In this document: positions 57,301 through 64,000 of the stretch, one piece after another
Layout of the letters: each line of letters opens with the position of its first letter
Position numbering within the stretch: the first letter of the stretch is position 1
Source of the DNA: Reticulitermes speratus
Lineage: Eukaryota; Arthropoda; Insecta; Blattodea; Rhinotermitidae
Assembly (NCBI GenBank): GCA_021186555.1
Contig: JAJKFL010000006.1
Span: 40,855,478-40,919,477, forward strand
Length of the DNA stretch: 64,000 bases
Reading direction: 5' to 3'
The notes under the pieces: generated by a model
What the model saw: the letters and a program-made list of their open reading frames with translations, nothing else
What the model was told of the DNA's origin: nothing
Database searches by the model: none
Program-made: the position numbers and the translations under genes

Positions 57301-60300
57301 CAGCCACAGAAACTTATTTTCACTTAACTGATATTTGCAAGATTTGATTTTCTCACAGCAGTGTTACCCTGCAGTGACCAAAAACCTGTCATAAACAGAA
57401 CTTACAAGGCATTACGTAGTTTAATATACAGGGCGGTTAACAAAGATTTCATTAGGTACAAATTGTGCTAGTCATGACTTGTCCATCAACTAAATGATGA
57501 AGTAGCCTCTTTCTTTCAGGATTTCCAATTAAAATGTTTATAATTTGGATTTTCTGTATTGGCTACAAAGAAAAACTACGCTTGTTCCTATCAGTCTTTA
57601 TATACATATTACTCCTGTTTGTTTATGCCCTTTGGTTTAACACCGCTTACCAATATACAACACCTATTCATTTGCGCTTTTTCATTGTGGGTTTAAAATA
57701 CTCTGGCTGTTTTATTTGCATTATTTCAGTCCATTACTTCTTCACAGGGAATACTATTTTCTGTTTTTCCCCTTTTTCAATTATGCCCAGTTTTCAGATA
57801 AACAACTAGGGCTTAAAAAGGGGGCTGGTGTACATAAAAACAAGATATTTCTTTTAGATGAAGAGGCGTGGCTGTAACTATAACAGAAATTTATCTGAGC
57901 CATTTGCAAGACTTGATTTTATACAGCAGCATTATGTACGATTCAAGTCTTCTGGGTTGTTAAGACTTGTTGAATGTTAAGTAGTTACTGACATCTGCAG
58001 ACTGTAGTGCCTTCATCTTAGGGTCAAGCACATGAAGAATGGGCGCTTGCTTGACACAGGCGATGAAAGCACTACAATACCTCGAAGCATCAGTTAATGT
58101 TTACAAATTGATGTGATGTAATGTCCAGAATATTTTACAATTCATTCACTTTGCTGAAAGTGCTTAAATTATTATTTTTATTTATTTATTTAAAATTTCT
58201 CACAAATATCATGAAGCTTGAAGTAACTTTCATTCAACTGGTCCTGTGATGGGCTACAAGTGATACTAACCAATAATACTGTACATCCGGTTGCATGAGA
58301 CAGCACTTACCTTCACTTGTTCCAGTTCCTCCTTGGCACCCATCCATTTTTGCAAAATCCATCGCTCTTCTTCGTAAATCTGTCTTCTTTCTTCGTCCAA
58401 TTGCTTCTTTAACGCCTGGGTGCTTTGTCCTCTTTAACCTAATGCAGAAAATAACAATCCATTTAATATTGACTGCATGCAAAAGTCATTCAACAAAAGT
58501 ATCAGACAGTTATCCTGTATCGACTTTGACAAGGACAGGATCTTACAATTTTATGTGATGGCCAGTTTCCCAGATAATCACACTCGCCTTAAGAACAAGC
58601 CGCATGAATTTGGAACACACAAATTATAGCACTATATTTTCATAACCCTACAATGCAGCAGGTTTCTTTAACCAAGGCCCCAAACCGTTCTTTGCCAAAG
58701 GGCCACAGCAATTACAGTGGGCTGGTTCGCAGGCCTCACGTGTAAAAATCACAAAATGTGTTGTATCTAACCGCCTAAATTATGTAATTTTTACAGTATT
58801 AACATGCGTCACAAATGTGGCCTCTGGCCGTGTAACACAACCTGGCGGGCCGTGGGTTGCACAGGCAAGCTTTACACAGCTCCTCTGAACTTCTACGTCA
58901 ATGACGATGAGGAATTTGTTACGTTTCTGTGAGAGATGAGGTTACCACAGCGCTGATGTGCATTCTTGTCTAATGTGATGTTACGCTGTATACCGATTTA
59001 AGATATCCAAACGTTTCGGAAGGACTGTATCTTAAGAGGCTGCGAATTTCTAGAGGAGTAATCAAATAATGGTTATTCTTCTAGGATCTATAAGCCACTG
59101 AAGATGGCGTGGCGTCCCTTCAAAACGCTAGGATCCGAAACGTCGGCATATGTTCAGTTGCTACACAGCGTAATAGCCTGACACATGGCACCACGCGAAC
59201 CTAATACTACAATGAAGGTTGCACAGAAATCGAAACTTTATGTAACAATCATTTCGCTCGCTGAAAATATCAGACTCTCCCCTATCCTCTCGTTACTGGA
59301 GATTTTGACGCCACTGATGTCTGCAGATTTACCATTAAGACCTAATATTCAGTTCGCAACACGACCGCTTGAAGCTCGATTCGTAGATGACATTACTTAC
59401 ACGGCTAGCAGGGTTAATAGAACGAACTGCAAGACACGATATACTGCAAGACAACAGCATGCGAAAGTGTTACACAGTAATACACATTATATACATTCAC
59501 ATACTTCACACCAAAGATTACCGCCTGACTACAGGGTCTTTCAGAATTAACCAATGTCGCAACGGTTTTCACCGTTTTTGCGGTTGACCGTGATACACGT
59601 GTAAACAACGACTGTCATTTTCTCGGAACTCACTTGTCATACAAAAGTTCAGGTTGCCAGACAGGCAAATATTAACCTGAATTACATTCTAATTTTCAGC
59701 TCTTACCGCACATTAATCACACATTTCAGTTATAACTAGACAGGCAATGTGCGTATAACGTAATATTGTGGCGCGATCGCGTAACCACCGTTGCCGTGGA
59801 AAAGCAGCAAGCATCACATGTTATCAGTGTCTGTATTCTTCCATTCGTTATCCGGCATGCAAATCGCATCTTTTCTGCGCCGTACTAAATTGTCATCTGT
59901 GGTGATACACGTGTAAACAACGCCTATGCAGATATCATGCGGTCAATAACTTATCCACAGTTTTCATATTCAATAATTCTATATTTTGTACTTACGTTTC
60001 GATTATTCCAAAACTTCAGTTTCTTGAATAATCTCATTGCGATGTTTATGATGTTCGGTCTTTCTATTTTACAAAATTTTCCGCACAAGTCACCAGTTAT
60101 CACACAACGCATCCGACTCAACCGTTGTTCGCAGCCGAATGAACAGCGTCAGCTGTGCGAGTCTAGATAATCTGTGGTGCGAGTTTATAGCTGTGCTGTC
60201 GTTGTGTGCGTTCTCGAAAAATGCAAAGAATACGCAGTTTAGGCGTGTTCTGAAAGGACGCGAAGGGCATTTCAGTTCGACCTCACAGAGATCACCGTGT

Positions 60301-62509
60301 GCTTCAGTTTGGAAGACCAATGTACGACTGTTTATTTTAAGTGTAATGCGAATCACATTAACAATTCTTGGAAGAAAAGTAGAGTTTTCTTTGTTAAATC
60401 TGACGGCACGTGCAGAAATCACTATACCTGTCAACCACCGCAGTATCCAGGCAACGCAAACAGAACTGTAAACAATTCAACACTGTAACTAGTTATTCTA
60501 TATTTTGTACTTACGTTTCGATTATTCCAAAATTTCAGTTTCTTGAATATTGCCATTGCGATGTTTATGGTGTTTGATCTTTATATTCCACAAAAGTCAC
60601 CAGTTATCACACAACGCATCCGACTGCAACCGTTGTTCTCAGCCGAATGAACAGCGGTCAGCTGCGCGAGTTTATTATAGCGGTGTCACTGCCATCTGAG
60701 ATGGTGTATCACGTCACATCTACAAGGCAGTGACAAAATGGCCGACGAGTCAAACGTCCTTGCTTTCTATACCTTACTTTTGAAAAGTAGGCATTAAATG
60801 CTTAATCAATTTCCTTATGGCTTTTCCCTGATCTGGCTGGGTACAAACATGTAGTGAAGTGTAAACTAATAAATGTACAAATTGTGCTATACGTTTTTCT
60901 ATAGCCTTCCTTCTGTTCTCCATCTCATGTGTTTGTTGCTACATTATACAAAGGTACATAATTTACTTTCTTTATATAATTAAACAGTTTGATGCTTTGA
61001 AACATGAGGCGCATATGAAAGATATAAAATTCCAGTTTCAGCTCACAGGAAACACAGGGCATCACCACAGAAAGACCAATTGTTTCATGCTGTTTGGCCA
61101 AATAATCGCAGCTTACTGAGGCAATCATACATACATACAAATACAGAATGTGGGAAAAATTTAAACTTTTGGATGTTACTCCACTGCAAGTCGTGGAGCA
61201 AATTTCATTTTCGTTCATACCGGTCAAATATGAGCCCTATTTGACGTGAAGCTGACATAAAAAATTATTGTTTCTGTGAGAAATGTTTCATCGTAGAGAT
61301 GAAATTTTAACATAAAATGTACACCTCACGTAGGGAAATAATATGACAATGGTAACGGGCATGTCATGTGAAGAACTGTATACTTTTCTGTGCGAAACTG
61401 AAGCTTAACTCGGTAGATATTTAAAATCGAAACTTGCCTGGAACAAAAGTTGTATAAAAAATTAAACATATTTTATGTCTGACAGAGTTTTTAGATGGTT
61501 AAATAAAAGGGACTGGACTCGCCAGACTTGCTATGCTATGTGTACTTTTCTGTTGACTGTTGATGTTATTTTCTAATCTGCAGCTAATATGGGGACATCT
61601 CCCCTTTTCTGTGGTCTGCTGGTTCCATAGAAGCCACTACAAATGAAACTGATTCAGGCGGGAAATTGCCCCCTCATAAAAAATGGCGTAAATATGTGTC
61701 AATGCAGATTGGGTCGGTGTGTAAATACAGTTATTTTATACATACACATTAAGTTAGGGTTACCATTATAGATCACAAGAAAAGAGGATATTTCTTACCC
61801 ACTGACCATACAAAAGAGGCCGCATCAGTGACAAAGAAGGTTAAAAAGGAGGACATATCAGCAGTCAAAATTTTGTTAAATAAAATTAGCATTATCATTT
61901 CAAAGAAGAATTAAAAACAAAAGTTATTCAGATTTCTATAAAACATACATAGAATTCCCGCTGTAATTCCAGATGATACAGTCTCATTTGTGTAACTGTT
62001 GTATTTCAACTAATTTATTGTGGTTCTGAAAATTTGTGATGATGATCTAGTACCATTAAGAGAGAATTTTTTTGGTCCCAGTCCATTGTCTAAAATGTTC
62101 TGTGACTTGCTGTGGCCTTCTTTTACAGAGAAGAAAAAGGTTTCCTACTCTAAGGGTAGCATTATATAAAGCTATTTCTAACAAGGCACTGAAGATCAAA
62201 GTGGCTTCTGTACTCCACAGGCTGCAAATATCTGTGTAAGAGAGCAACAAGAAACTCACCATATCATGAATTAAATGAAAGAGTGAAAGAAAGAGAGAAT
62301 GAATGAAATATTTACTAGGTAACCACGGTTAACTGCTTGATGCTATTTTCAGTTGAAATTTGCAGGCCCTGCATGTACACAGAAGTCACTTTTCATCTAG
62401 GTTGGCGCCTGTTGTTTAGGAATAGTTTTAACCAATGGGTCCCAGAAGTATGTAACGTTTTGTCCAACAGCCAGTATGCTAATGTCTAAAGTGTTTGCTG
62501 AGTACAACA

Positions 62510-62660
62510 AGAAGGCACATGTGGTAATGGAGGTATAGCTCCACTCATTCTTAACCTCAGCGCTAGATGGAGGTGATTAATTGGCTTCAAGCCACAGCCA
62601 TTTTACTCCTGGAAAAAGAGACACTGGAACCCAATGTCTATGAGGCTGGGTGGGTCCCAG
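62510..62660 (-). mobile_element. SINE body fragment, copy 3
   Basis: Third occurrence of the CTAGATGGAGGTGATTAATTGG block, at the same position in the unit as 14590-14750. Confidence 0.55.
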
Positions 62661-63847
62661 AACAAATGTAATACATAATCACATTTTCTTTTATCCACAG
62701 GGGTCAAGGTAAGAAGATGACTTCCCACAACACAACGTACAAAATGTTTAAAGCCTGGTGGTTAGCTTATATATCACAAGGTTTAACACTACAAAATCTG
62801 CACTGTGCCCATATTGTGTATCTGTGTATTTCAAACATTTCTCACAATAAACAGCAATCATTTCCTTGTACAGCATTCACTGATTGGTCTTTCTAATAGA
62901 AGCACACTGTGTTCTTCAGAAAATGTAGGTTCATCACTGTGTTCACCCTTACCACCAGCCCCTGCTCTTAACTGCTTCAACTGCATTCACACTTGTTTTT
63001 CTAAGATTAATTTTTTATTACACTCCCATGTAAGCATGGGTCTCCGAGCGCTTGTTCACCTGACTTAAATTCAATTTCTACATGCATTTCACGAATACTA
63101 CAGTATACCAAACCCAGATATTAACAAGAGTTCATAATGATGCTTATTTCTGCTAGTATGACTACCTACATAGGAGAGAAAGTAAATGAAATAAATTTAA
63201 TGAAAAAACCAAATAAGACACCATGTTATTCCTCTGTGGTATTCTCAAGGATTCTGAAATAAGTTTCAGCATGTTCATGTGAGTTAGGGCTCATTTACAT
63301 CTCAGAAGTAGGTTAGCTAACTGAGAATATGAAGTCACAAGCTTAGCACTAGTTCCAACACAATGCATACCAGCAAAAATTTCTTTATTTGTCTCATGTA
63401 AATGTCAGTGTAAGAGAATTTTTTTTTTTTAAACAGACAATTTCCTTACAGTGAGATAAAGGACAGCTTCTTTTCATACCAGTCAGACGAGTCAACATCT
63501 GTGTACGACCCTAAATTTCCAATGCTTGTAAAGGCAACTGTTGCAGATTTCTCTTCACTTCTTTCTTGGATTCATTTATTAAAATAAATACAGATTATGT
63601 CTCTGTTACTTTTATCACATATATCCTTTGAATTACACATGATCACTTTGTAAGTGTTCACTTAAAAATTCTTTGTACATAATTTATATACATCTATCTT
63701 CAAAGAAATCTTAAATTCCTACCTTCTTAACCACCACTTAGTGCCATCAAACTTAAGATTAAATCCCAGATTTCAATTTCTCGCTGGGTTACTATGAAGA
63801 TTACTGTGTTCTGGGATGCTAGTCTAAAGCTACAGCTAAGGTAAGAC

Positions 63848-64000
63848 ATGACAGAGTGGAGGTACAGTTCCACCCCTTCTTATCCTCAGCACTACATAAG
63901 GCGAGCGGTCAACGTAATGCCGTTGCTGCTTTACCTCCAGTGAAAGAGGCCCTGGGACCCATTGCACAGGAAACAGCATGGGGTCCACAGCTGCTCTGGA
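63848..64000 (-). mobile_element. tRNA-derived SINE, copy 3, cut by window end
   Basis: Equivalent of 15990-16245. The tRNA-like head lies beyond the edge. Confidence 0.55.

Larger units (their letters stand above)
45263..58438 (-). pseudogene. Kinase gene, array copy 2, with many coding indels
   Basis: Exons correspond one to one with copy 1, except that a single coiled-coil exon replaces two. They are 58311-58438 (one base short), 56837-56995 (intact), 55056-55113 (intact), 51156 to about 51465 (four indels), 50194-50347 (one base short), 49654-49791 (one base short), 49292-49477 (two deletions, net minus three, in frame but altered), 46451-46585 and 45263-45355 (both intact). As written it cannot encode a kinase. 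Adjacent introns match copy 1 almost perfectly. The exon-limited pattern could mean decay after loss of function or consensus errors in the assembly. Confidence 0.75.
37161..60770. repeat. Tandem segmental duplication, copy 2 (~23.6 kb)
   Basis: Same orientation and content as copy 1. Long intron stretches are identical, for example 51480 to about 52440 against 27180 to about 28140. It lacks the extra coiled-coil exon copy and the SINE at 13327. The 5' part (37161-38300) is closer to copy 3 than to copy 1. Confidence 0.95.
60771..64000. repeat. Tandem segmental duplication, copy 3 (cut by window end)
   Basis: Begins with the same junction sequence and matches copy 2 closely to about 63360. 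From about 63365 to 63780 it diverges from copies 1 and 2, which are identical to each other there: a rearranged poly-A/T hairpin and several small deletions. No kinase exon is reached before the window ends. Confidence 0.95.

Overview
The window looks like a piece of an insect nuclear genome. It is AT-rich, has short exons with GT/AG borders inside long introns, and is full of tRNA-derived SINEs, degraded non-LTR retrotransposons and a decayed DDE transposon. The repeat mix suggests a large polyneopteran-type genome such as a cockroach, termite or stick insect, but that is inference only. There is no bacterial gene organisation.

Layout. Bases 1-9184 are a repeat-rich flank. They hold an inverted-repeat element (1065-1607), two tRNA-derived SINEs (about 1735-2001 and 2098-2310), a broken non-LTR reverse transcriptase (3400-4640), and two sets of small coiled-coil exons of unknown genes (plus strand 5740-7447, minus strand 8315-8971). 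Bases 9185-11510 are an older, diverged duplicate of the 3' end of the kinase gene described below. From 12744 to the right edge the window is a head-to-tail array of one unit of about 24 kb. Copy 1 is 12744-37160 (about 24.4 kb), copy 2 is 37161-60770 (about 23.6 kb), and copy 3 starts at 60771 and is cut by the window edge.

Each full unit carries, on the minus strand, a multi-exon gene for a divergent AGC-family Ser/Thr protein kinase (RSK/S6K/PKC-like). Coiled-coil exons lie upstream (34.8-32.5 kb in copy 1). A short linker exon follows at 30.8 kb, then exons for the N-lobe, the hinge and HRD region, the DFG-to-APE activation segment and the F-helix region. The last two exons carry the C-tail with an FxxFS hydrophobic motif. 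All exon phases join in frame except at the end of the 24988-25175 exon of copy 1, where one base is missing. Copy 2 has frame-breaking or in-frame indels in every exon from the N-lobe to the F-helix, although the neighbouring introns are nearly identical to copy 1. The usual activation-loop threonine is replaced by glycine.

The units differ by more than point changes. Copy 1 has an extra tandem copy of a coiled-coil exon with its flanks (about 0.67 kb) and a private truncated SINE with a target-site duplication. Divergence among the three copies also changes along the unit. Introns and flanks contain a non-LTR element with a visible YADD motif, a DDE transposase remnant, several SINEs of one family, a long CTTA/CTAA tetranucleotide satellite and a perfect 16-bp-arm hairpin. 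A short structural motif resembling a hammerhead ribozyme core recurs in at least five unrelated places. The first exon and promoter of the kinase are not identified; a CpG-richer stretch with direct repeats (35.95-37.14 kb) is a candidate.
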